Both the position numbers and the translations under genes were made by a program. Below the pieces are notes generated by a model, which did not search any database, was not told where the DNA came from, and worked only from the letters and a program-made list of their open reading frames with translations. Of a DNA stretch of 64,000 bases, positions 56,942-64,000 are shown in pieces. The stretch covers positions 1 to 64,000 of the forward strand of contig SCRM01000020.1 in assembly GCA_004298045.1 (NCBI GenBank). The letters are read 5' to 3'. Within the stretch, counting starts at the first letter, position 1. Each line of letters starts with the position of its first letter. The stretch comes from Rhodanobacter sp. (GTDB lineage: Bacteria; Pseudomonadota; Gammaproteobacteria; Xanthomonadales; Rhodanobacteraceae).

Positions 56942-58857
56942 TGCCACGCCCACACAAATCTGCCGAGAAGGCACCCCGCACCATCGCCAGCACGCAATCG
57001 CTGGCGAGCTTCGTCAAGAGTGTGTGCGACATCATGCGGCGCTCCAACTGCGCCAGCGCGCTGCAGTACGTGCCGGAGCTGACGTGGATTCTGTTTCTGC
57101 GCATTCTCGACGCGCAGGAGCAGCGCGAGGCCGGGCAGGCCGAGGCGCTGGGGGCGGAGTTTGCCCCGGCCCTGCGCGCGCCCTATCGCTGGCAGGATTG
57201 GGCCGCGCCGTGGAGCGCCGCCGCCGACCGTCCGACGACGACCGACGGCCGCCCGCAAGGCTGGAAGCGGCAGGAGCTGTTTGCCGCCGGCGACGGCCGG
57301 CTGTTCGATTTCATCAACGGCGAGCTGCTGCCGTACCTGCACGCGCTGGACGTGGACGCGCGCACCGGCGAGCCCAACCCGACCGCCACGGCCAAGCAGC
57401 GCATCATCGGCCGCATCATGACCGCGGTGGAGCGGGTGCGGGTGGATGCGGAAACCAACCTGCGCGACATCCTCGACCGCGTGCACGAGATCAGCATCGA
57501 GCACATCGACGACACGCACTTTTTCACCCTGTCGCAGGTGTACGAGGATCTGCTGCTGAAGATGGGCGAGAAGAACTCCGACGGCGGGCAGTTCTTCACG
57601 CCGCGCGAAGTGATCCGCGCCATGGTGCACACGGTGGACCCGGCGCTGGGGCAGGCTGTGTACGACCCGTGCTGCGGTACCGGCGGCTTTCTGGCCGTGG
57701 CCTACGAGCACATGGCCCGCAAGCTGGGCGCGGCACCGGCCAGCACCGACCTTGCGCGGCTCAAGCGCGACAGCTTCTTTGGCCGCGAGAAGGAGAACCT
57801 GGTGTTCCCCATTGCGCTGGCCAACCTGGTGCTGCACGGCATCGACCAGCCCAACCTGTGGCACGGCAACACCCTGACCGGGCGCGCCAGCTACGCCGCC
57901 TTGTTCGACGCGGCGCCGCCGCAGTTCGACGTGATCCTCAGCAACCCGCCGTTTGGCGGCAAAGAGGGCAAGGACGCGCAGAAGAACTTCGCCTTTGCGA
58001 CCGGCGCCACCCAGGTGCTGTTCGTGCAGAAGATCCTGGACGAGCTGGCGCCGGGCGGCACCTGCGCCATCGTGCTGGACGAGGGTCTGCTGTTTCGCAC
58101 CAACGAAAGCGCGTTCGTCGAAACCAAGCGCAAGCTCACCGAGGAATGCGCGCTGTGGGCCATCGTCAGCCTGCCCGGCGGCGTGTTCTCCACCGCCGGC
58201 GCGGGGGTGAAGACCAACCTGCTGTTCTTCACCAAGGGCCAGCGCACCGAGCGCATCTGGTACTACGACTTGGCGTGGGTGAAGGTGGGCAAGAAGACCC
58301 CGCTGACCCTGGCCCACTTCGGCTTTGCGCCGGATGGCGCAGTGCTGGACGATGCCGCGTTGCCCACGGCGCTGACTGCCGATTGGCGCGCCGACGAGGC
58401 CAATGCGGGCAAGCCGTTCCCCAGCTACGCCCGATTGCTGCGCAAGCGCGGCGGCAGCCGCTACTCATGGACGGTGGACTTTGCGCAGCGCCGCGCCGAG
58501 GCGCGCGCTGCCATGCAGCCGTTGCGCGACCAGGCCGCCGCGTTGCGCGAGGAGGAGGCCAACCTCAAGCAGCAAATCCGCGACATGCGCAAGGTGCCGG
58601 CGCCGGATGCGGCGTTTCGCGAGTTGCTGGCCGCCGTGCAGGCGCGTCTGGCCGGCCGCGAAGGCGCCATCCACGACCTCGATCACCAGGTAGCCGCACT
58701 GGATGCCGCCACCTACGACCTCAAGGCGGTCAATCCGCACGTGGTGACAACAACCGACGAGCGCACGCCCGCCGAGATCATGGCCAGCATTGCCAGCCAC
58801 GGGCAGGCGGTTTCCGCGGCATTGAAGCGGCTTGCGGCGTTGACCCGGCCCCGATAG
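56941..58857 (+). CDS. hsdM: Type I restriction-modification methyltransferase subunit M
   Basis: 638-residue adenine methyltransferase. SAM motif I reads VYDPCCGTGGFLA (consensus DPACGTGGF) and motif IV is VILSNPPFGG; FTPREVIRAMV is the N-terminal family motif. The last about 150 residues are a long coiled coil (RDQAAALREEEANLKQQIRDM), a feature of HsdM that contacts HsdS. It is the last gene, so the order is R-S-DinD-M, not the usual M-S-R. Confidence 0.95.
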   Translation: MPRPHKSAEKAPRTIASTQSLASFVKSVCDIMRRSNCASALQYVPELTWILFLRILDAQEQREAGQAEALGAEFAPALRAPYRWQDWAAPWSAAADRPTTTDGRPQGWKRQELFAAGDGRLFDFINGELLPYLHALDVDARTGEPNPTATAKQRIIGRIMTAVERVRVDAETNLRDILDRVHEISIEHIDDTHFFTLSQVYEDLLLKMGEKNSDGGQFFTPREVIRAMVHTVDPALGQAVYDPCCGTGGFLAVAYEHMARKLGAAPASTDLARLKRDSFFGREKENLVFPIALANLVLHGIDQPNLWHGNTLTGRASYAALFDAAPPQFDVILSNPPFGGKEGKDAQKNFAFATGATQVLFVQKILDELAPGGTCAIVLDEGLLFRTNESAFVETKRKLTEECALWAIVSLPGGVFSTAGAGVKTNLLFFTKGQRTERIWYYDLAWVKVGKKTPLTLAHFGFAPDGAVLDDAALPTALTADWRADEANAGKPFPSYARLLRKRGGSRYSWTVDFAQRRAEARAAMQPLRDQAAALREEEANLKQQIRDMRKVPAPDAAFRELLAAVQARLAGREGAIHDLDHQVAALDAATYDLKAVNPHVVTTTDERTPAEIMASIASHGQAVSAALKRLAALTRPR

Positions 58858-58994
58858 GGGCGCCGGTCATGGCTGGGCCGGGGTACCCACTGCCACCCGC
58901 AGTCTGACGCGGCAGCAGGCCATCGGCGGCCGCTGGCTTCCCCCTTACGGCGTGCGCGCCGTGCAGGGTTGCCCGACGGGTCACGAGGCGAAGC

Positions 58995-59927
58995 TCAGGG
59001 AGAGCCGCGCCGCGACCGCACGCCGGCCTGTGCGCGGCCAGCCAAAAACGCGCCCAGTTCGCGCGCGGTCGGCATGCCGTCTTGCGCGCCGAGCTTGGTT
59101 ACCGAGAGCGCGGCGGCGGCGCAGGCCTTGCGCACGGCGTCCGCCATGCCCTCGCGCAGAAATACGGCGAGCGCGCCGTTGAAGGTGTCGCCGGCGCCAG
59201 TGGTGTCGACCGCGGTCGCCGCAAAGCCTGCCTGATGCCGCGGTTCAGCGGCGTCCGCAGTGCGGTACCACGCGCCCTCGCTGCCGCGGGTCAGCACCAC
59301 CGGGCACGGGCAGGCGCGCATCAGTTCGCGAAAGTCGACGCTGGCATCGGCGCCCAGCACAGTCGCCAACTCGTGCTGGTTCGGCGTGATGCAACTGGCG
59401 CGGGTGAGCCATTCGTACGGCAACGGTTGCGCCGGCGCGGGGTTCAGGATCACCGGCACGCCTTCGCGCTCGGCGCGGCGCAGCGTGGCGTCGACGGTTT
59501 CCAGCGGAATCTCCAGCTGCACCAGCACCGCGTCGGCGGCGGCAATCGCGTCGCCCGCGGCCTCGACTTGTGCCGGGCTGACCTGCGCATTGGCGGCGGG
59601 TACCACGGCGATGGTGTTCTCGCCGTTGGCCACGGTGATCGACGCCGTGCCGCTGCCGACCTGGGTGAGCCGCGCCACGTGGGCAAGATCGATGCCTTCG
59701 CGGGTCAGCCCGGCGTGCAACTGGTCGCCGAACGCGTCGTAACCGAGTGCGCCGACCAGCGCCACCTGCGCGCCCAGCCGCGCGGCCGCCACTGCCTGGT
59801 TTGCGCCCTTGCCGCCGTGTGCGGTGAAAAACTGGGTGCCGAGCAGGGTTTCGCCGGGGCGCGGGAACCGTGGCGCCAGCGTGACCAGATCCATGTTGAT
59901 GCTGCCGACGACGACGATGCGGGGCAT
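58995..59927 (-). CDS. rbsK: Ribokinase
   Basis: 310-residue PfkB-family sugar kinase, phosphorylating ribose at O-5. The family motifs are VVVGSINMDLVTLAPRFPRPGET (in part), the AHGGKGANQAVAAARLG block and the anion hole VDTTGAGDTFNGA with the catalytic Asp. ATG 59927 (MPRIVVVG) is the normal start; 14 upstream codons in frame are spacer. No ribose transporter is adjacent. It is convergent with the restriction operon. Confidence 0.9.
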   Translation of the reverse strand: MPRIVVVGSINMDLVTLAPRFPRPGETLLGTQFFTAHGGKGANQAVAAARLGAQVALVGALGYDAFGDQLHAGLTREGIDLAHVARLTQVGSGTASITVANGENTIAVVPAANAQVSPAQVEAAGDAIAAADAVLVQLEIPLETVDATLRRAEREGVPVILNPAPAQPLPYEWLTRASCITPNQHELATVLGADASVDFRELMRACPCPVVLTRGSEGAWYRTADAAEPRHQAGFAATAVDTTGAGDTFNGALAVFLREGMADAVRKACAAAALSVTKLGAQDGMPTARELGAFLAGRAQAGVRSRRGSP

Positions 59928-60024
59928 GCGGGTCTTCCGGTAGAGGTCATGGCTGCCACTGTGCCGCAAATGACGACGCCCGCGCAGGGGCGGGCGTCAT
60001 GGTGTGCCGCGGCGTGGCGGGCGG

Positions 60025-60639
60025 TCAGCTCATGTGGCCGATGCCGGCGTCGCCCGGCTCCAGCGCCGGGGCGGGACCGGCAACCGCGAGCAGGCCCTGG
60101 GCGTAGCCGTCGTCCAGGCTCAGCGTGGAAACCTCGTCCCAGCCGAAGAACGAGGCCTGGCGCATCCATTCGGCGTCGGGGCTGAGCTCCTGCAGGTAGA
60201 AGCCCTCGTCGTCGCTGTTGACCAGGTGGCCGATGTAGCAGACCTCTTCCTCTTCCTCGGTATCCACGTGCACGCCGATCACCGGCAGCATCGCGCCGGC
60301 GGCGTGCACCACGTCCTGTACCGAGTCGAGCGGAAAGCCCTGCGGCAGCCGTGGTTTGACCCCGCGCAGCGCCAGCGCCTTGGCCATGAAGGCGTGGTGG
60401 CGTTCCGGCGCTTCCAGCTCGGTGATGTCGCGGTGCCGCATGATGTAGATGCCGTCGTCGGTGAGGTTGTCGCCGAGCACCCACAAAAGGATGAACTCGC
60501 GACCGACGCCGCCGATGTAGCCGCAGAAACTGCCGTGCTCCAGCTCGCCACGCCACAGGCGCACCATGGTTTGCTGTTGCATGGCTTCGCGCAGTTGGGC
60601 GCGCAGGTTGTTGGATTTGAACTCGATGATGGTTGCCAT
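60025..60639 (-). CDS. Uncharacterised protein
   Basis: 204 residues, not recognised. Soluble and acidic. It has two similar beta-rich halves: one begins LREAMQQQTMVRLWRGELEHGSF and contains YIMRHRDITELE; the second contains VCYIGHLVNSDDEGFYLQEL and STLSLDDGYAQGL. Each half has the small-barrel look of an Sm-like or PRC-barrel-type fold, but this is only an impression. It has no signal peptide. A 9-base hairpin downstream (59975-59998) may end its transcript. It lies between ribokinase and zwf and is convergent with neither. Confidence 0.7.
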   Translation of the reverse strand: MATIIEFKSNNLRAQLREAMQQQTMVRLWRGELEHGSFCGYIGGVGREFILLWVLGDNLTDDGIYIMRHRDITELEAPERHHAFMAKALALRGVKPRLPQGFPLDSVQDVVHAAGAMLPVIGVHVDTEEEEEVCYIGHLVNSDDEGFYLQELSPDAEWMRQASFFGWDEVSTLSLDDGYAQGLLAVAGPAPALEPGDAGIGHMS

Positions 60640-60931
60640 AGCGGGGTTATTTTAGCAGAGTGGGTCAAGTTCCTTGTTCAGCAATTGTTGTCGGCAAACA
60701 TCGGCGAACGTGCATCGAACGCACGCTAAAGTGTGTATTCCGAGTCTTGGCCGACTCGGCCACCGACCGACTGGTCAGGCTTGAAGCCGCCTGGCCGAGT
60801 GTGGATAAATGGGGGTCTGTTGCTGCGGTGCAAGATTGCGTGAGCCCCAATGCGCGCGCTTCACCGCTGCGCAACGAAGCTGGGCGTTGCGACCTCGTCA
60901 CGTACCGAATAGAAGGAGCCGTTCGCGGCCC
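60640..60931. other. Spacer upstream of zwf
   Basis: 292 bases between divergent genes. It has a low-GC patch about 60645-60735 (TTATTTTAGCAGAGTGGG, AATTGTTGTCGGC) that should hold the promoters of both. I see no clear HexR-type palindrome and no gene. Confidence 0.45.
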
Positions 60932-62335
60932 ATGAGCAAATCAGCCTCCGATGCCCTGGTGTTTTTTGGTGCCACCGGCGATCTCGCCTACAAGCAGATT
61001 TTCCCCGCCCTGCTGGCGATGGTCGGCCGCGACGGTTGCGAGCTGCCGATCATCGGTGTCGCGCACGCCGGCTGGTCGCTGGAGCAATTGCGGGCGCGTG
61101 CGCACGACAGCGTCGCAGCGGCCGCCGGGAAAGCCGGCGGTACGCTGGATGAAGCCGCGTTTGCCAAGCTCGCTGCGCAACTGCGCTACATCGACGGCGA
61201 TTACCGTGATGCCGACACCTTCACCCGGCTCAAGGCCGAACTGGGCACGGCGCGCGCGCCGCTGCACTACCTCGCCATTCCACCGTCGCTGTTTGCCACC
61301 GTGGTGAGCGGGCTCAAGGCCGCCGGCTGCGCCGATGGCGCGCGAGTGGTGGTGGAGAAACCGTTCGGCCGTGACCTCGCTTCGGCGCGCCGCCTGAACC
61401 AGGCGTTGCATACGGCGTTTCCCGAGTCGGCGATCTTTCGCATCGACCACTACCTGGGCAAGGAGGCGGTGCAGAACCTGTTGTACTTCCGGTTTGCCAA
61501 CAGCGTGCTCGAGCCGGTGTGGAACAACCGCTACGTCGACCGCGTGCAGATCACCATGGCCGAGGCCTTCGGCGTGGAGGGCCGCGGCAGTTTCTACGAT
61601 GGCGTGGGCGCAATCCGCGACGTGCTGCAAAACCACTTGCTGCAGGTGACCTCGCTCTTGGCGATGGATGCGCCGATCGGCAGCGACCCGGCCGCGCTCA
61701 ACGCGGAAAAGCTGCGTCTGTTCCGCGCGATGCGCCCGCTCGGCCCGCGTGATGTGGTGCGCGGCCAGTACCGTGGGTATCGCGACGTGCCCGGCGTGGC
61801 GCCGGGCTCCAACGTGGAGACCTTCATCGGCCTGCGGCTGGCGATCGACACCTGGCGCTGGGCCGGGGTGCCGTTCCTGATCCGTGCCGGCAAGAAGCTG
61901 CCGGTGAGCGTCACCGAAGTGGTGGTGGACATGCAAACCCCGCCGCTCGCGGTGTTCGACCCGATCGACGTCACGCGCTCCAACTACTTCCGCTTCCGGC
62001 TGTCGCCGCAGGTGGTGATTGCCGAGGGCATGCGCGTGAAGCGCCCCGGCGAGGCGATGCTCGGCGCACCGGTGGAGCTGGTGGCGCACCACCATGCCGG
62101 CAGCGAGATGACGCCGTACGAACGCCTGCTGGGTGACGCGCTGCGCGGCGACAACGCGTTGTTCACCAGCGACGAATGTGTCGAGGCCGCCTGGCGCGTG
62201 GTCGACCAGGTGCTTGGCCAGGAAGACCTCGTGCACTTCTACGAGCCAGGCAGTTGGGGCCCGCCGGAAGCCGCGGTACTGGCTGGCGCCGAAGGCTGGC
62301 ACGACCCGCAGCCCGCGCTCGCCGCGCCCGGCTGA
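60932..62335 (+). CDS. zwf: Glucose-6-phosphate 1-dehydrogenase
   Basis: 467-residue NADP-linked enzyme opening the pentose phosphate and Entner-Doudoroff routes. [18 protein letters not shown] is the NADP loop, VEKPFGRDL the conserved lysine region, and [16 protein letters not shown] carries the catalytic His. [11 protein letters not shown] and [12 protein letters not shown]-like ([12 protein letters not shown]) are also standard. AAGGAGCC precedes the ATG at 60932. First gene of zwf-tal-pgi. Confidence 0.96.
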   Translation: MSKSASDALVFFGATGDLAYKQIFPALLAMVGRDGCELPIIGVAHAGWSLEQLRARAHDSVAAAAGKAGGTLDEAAFAKLAAQLRYIDGDYRDADTFTRLKAELGTARAPLHYLAIPPSLFATVVSGLKAAGCADGARVVVEKPFGRDLASARRLNQALHTAFPESAIFRIDHYLGKEAVQNLLYFRFANSVLEPVWNNRYVDRVQITMAEAFGVEGRGSFYDGVGAIRDVLQNHLLQVTSLLAMDAPIGSDPAALNAEKLRLFRAMRPLGPRDVVRGQYRGYRDVPGVAPGSNVETFIGLRLAIDTWRWAGVPFLIRAGKKLPVSVTEVVVDMQTPPLAVFDPIDVTRSNYFRFRLSPQVVIAEGMRVKRPGEAMLGAPVELVAHHHAGSEMTPYERLLGDALRGDNALFTSDECVEAAWRVVDQVLGQEDLVHFYEPGSWGPPEAAVLAGAEGWHDPQPALAAPG

Positions 62336-62428
62336 ACGCTTGCGCTGCGGCAACCGCGGCTGCCCGTCGCCAGCGTAAGCTCGACGATGCCCCCACGCCA
62401 TCCCCTTTTGTTTTGGAGACCCATCAGC

Positions 62429-63532
62429 ATGAAAGCGACCCAGCAATTGCACGCAGCCGGCCAGAGCCTGTGGCTGGACAACATCACCCGCACCCTGCTC
62501 GACAACGGCACGCTCGCGCGCTACATCCGCGAGCTGTCGGTGACCGGCCTCACCTCCAACCCGAGCATCTTCGAAAAAGCGATGGCGACCGGCGACGCCT
62601 ACGACGCGGCGATCCACGCCAAGTCGCTGGTGGGCATGGCTGGCGAGCCGCTGTTCATGGAGTTGGCGCTGGAAGACCTGCGCCGCGCCGCCGACCTGTT
62701 CAAGCCGGTGTTCGACGCGACCCATCAGGTGGATGGCTGGGTGTCGATGGAAGTCTCGCCGCTGCTGGCGGCGGACACCCAGGGCACGATTGCCGCTGCC
62801 GAGGCGATCCACGCGCAGGCGCAGCGGCCGAACCTGTTCGTCAAGATTCCGGGCACCCCGGAAGGTGTGCCGGCGATCGAGGAAGCGATCTTCCGTGGCA
62901 TCCCCGTCAACGTGACGCTGCTGTTTTCGCGCGACCAGTACCAGGCCAGCGCCGAAGCCTATTTGCGCGGCATCGAGCGGCGCCTCGCCGCCGGCAAGGA
63001 TCTGCTGGTGCCGTCGGTCGCCTCGGTGTTCATCAGCCGCTGGGACGTGGCCGCCAACCCGCAGTTGCCGGTCGACCAGCACAACACGCTGGGCATCGCG
63101 GTGGCGCGCAAAACCTACTGCGCCTACCGCGAACTCCGGGCTTCGGCGCGGTTCCAGCGGCTGGCCGCGAAGGGCGCGCGCCCGCAGCGCCTGTTGTGGG
63201 CCTCGACCGGCACCAAGGACCCGAACGCCTCCGACACGCTCTATGTCGAGGCGCTGGGTGCGCCCAACACGATCAACACCATTCCCGAGAAAACCCTGCA
63301 CGCCTATGGCGACCACGGCAAGCCCGGTGCCATGCTGCCAGTGGATGGCGGCGACGCCGAGGCGGTGCTGGCGAAGATCGCCAAGGCCGGCATCGACCGC
63401 GCGGCGCTGGCGACCCAGCTGCAGGTGGACGGCGCTGCCGCGTTCGTCAAGGCGTGGCGACAGATGCTTGATCGCATCGCGACCAAACAGGCCGCGCTGG
63501 ACGCCAAGAGCAAGGGGCCGGTGGCACGATGA
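62429..63532 (+). CDS. tal: Transaldolase
   Basis: 367-residue TIM-barrel transaldolase moving dihydroxyacetone units between sugar phosphates. [13 protein letters not shown] is the N-terminal family motif. The Schiff-base lysine is in [40 protein letters not shown] is the second signature. ATG 62429 is preceded by GGAGAC at good spacing and is preferred over an ATG 14 codons upstream. It overlaps the pgi start as ATGA. Confidence 0.94.
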   Translation: MKATQQLHAAGQSLWLDNITRTLLDNGTLARYIRELSVTGLTSNPSIFEKAMATGDAYDAAIHAKSLVGMAGEPLFMELALEDLRRAADLFKPVFDATHQVDGWVSMEVSPLLAADTQGTIAAAEAIHAQAQRPNLFVKIPGTPEGVPAIEEAIFRGIPVNVTLLFSRDQYQASAEAYLRGIERRLAAGKDLLVPSVASVFISRWDVAANPQLPVDQHNTLGIAVARKTYCAYRELRASARFQRLAAKGARPQRLLWASTGTKDPNASDTLYVEALGAPNTINTIPEKTLHAYGDHGKPGAMLPVDGGDAEAVLAKIAKAGIDRAALATQLQVDGAAAFVKAWRQMLDRIATKQAALDAKSKGPVAR

Positions 63533-64000
63533 TCGGCGCCGACCTCACCTTGTTGCCGGAGTGGCAGGCGCTCAAGCGGCATGCCGACCAGCTCGCGCCG
63601 CGCCACTTGCGCGAACTGTTTGCGCAGGATACGGCGCGCGGCGAACGCTTGGCGGCCACGGCCGTCGGCCTGTACTACGACTACGCCAAGCAGCGTGTCA
63701 CCGATGAAACGCTCGGGCTGTTGCGCCAGCTGGCCGAGGCGCGCGGGCTCAAGGCGCGCATTGCCGCGATGTTCCGTGGCGACAAGATCAACCGCACCGA
63801 AAACCGCGCGGTGCTGCACGTGGCGCTGCGCGCGCCGCGCGAGGCGTCGATTCTGGTGGATGGCCACGACGTGGTGCCCGATGTGCACGCGGTGCTCGAC
63901 CGCATGACCGCGTTTGCCGACCAGGTGCGCAGCGGCGCCTGGAAGGGCTACACCGGCGAGCGCATCCGCAACGTGGTGTCGATCGGCATCGGCGGCTCCG
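63529..64000 (+). CDS. pgi: Glucose-6-phosphate isomerase (3' cut by window end)
   Basis: First 157 residues of an enzyme that should be about 500-550. The [17 protein letters not shown] segment (substrate-binding T/E/N/R) and VVSIGIGGS near the window end (phosphate-binding loop) identify it as PGI. It interconverts glucose 6-phosphate and fructose 6-phosphate. The start overlaps the tal stop, so translation is coupled. The catalytic Glu and His and the C-terminal domain are outside the window. Confidence 0.93.
   Translation, partial: MIGADLTLLPEWQALKRHADQLAPRHLRELFAQDTARGERLAATAVGLYYDYAKQRVTDETLGLLRQLAEARGLKARIAAMFRGDKINRTENRAVLHVALRAPREASILVDGHDVVPDVHAVLDRMTAFADQVRSGAWKGYTGERIRNVVSIGIGGS

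Noticed and set aside
60941-63316. 791-residue minus-strand open frame
   Set aside because: Antisense to zwf and tal, which are both certain; no domain seen.

Overview
The window is about 64 kb of GC-rich gammaproteobacterial chromosome, most likely from the order Xanthomonadales (a Rhodanobacter/Dyella/Frateuria-like member of Rhodanobacteraceae). Support comes from the gene order rpmH-rnpA-yidC-mnmE / dnaA-dnaN-recF-gyrB, the tonB-exbB-exbD1-exbD2 operon, the lptM-dapF-DUF484-xerC cluster and the REP-type inverted repeats. The placement is inferred from gene order and protein style, not from a search.

Layout. 0-12 kb: end of a lipid A-type acyltransferase gene, a short-form gnd, nitronate monooxygenase and metY, an amidotransferase, an SLC13-type permease, a patatin phospholipase, a DUF488 protein, a family 2 glycosyltransferase, then parB-parA-rsmG. 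12-25 kb: band-7 protein, pirin, UPF0149 protein with xthA, a cold-shock gene, oligopeptidase A, a cyclic-nucleotide-domain patatin, a gamma carbonic anhydrase, aroE, and a divergent pair of RimK-like ligase and GNAT acetyltransferase. 25-33 kb: lptM-dapF-DUF484-xerC, then an insert of about 3.3 kb before hslVU. The low-GC part of this insert (about 28.6-30.3 kb) looks like a small integron-type gene-cassette array with attC sites but no integrase. 33-41 kb: a symporter-type hybrid sensor kinase, a phosphopantetheinyl transferase, pdxJ, the TonB-ExbB-ExbD operon and a TPR protein. 42-52 kb: the replication-origin region, with gyrB-recF-dnaN-dnaA on the minus strand and rpmH-rnpA-yidC-mnmE on the plus strand. 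Candidate oriC elements lie on both sides of dnaA, and two parS sites lie inside recF. 52-59 kb: a type I restriction-modification operon, hsdR-hsdS-dinD-hsdM. 59-64 kb: ribokinase, an uncharacterised protein and zwf-tal-pgi (pgi cut by the window edge).

How the genes work together. ParA, ParB and the recF parS sites form the chromosome-segregation system around oriC. DnaA, DnaN, RecF and GyrB are the replication and repair core. gnd at one end and zwf-tal-pgi at the other cover hexose and pentose phosphate metabolism. TonB-ExbB-ExbD energises outer-membrane uptake. The accessory content is concentrated in the cassette array and the restriction-modification operon. The most notable observations are the cassette array without an integrase, the parS pair embedded in recF, DinD inside a type I restriction operon, and the RimK-like/GNAT pair.
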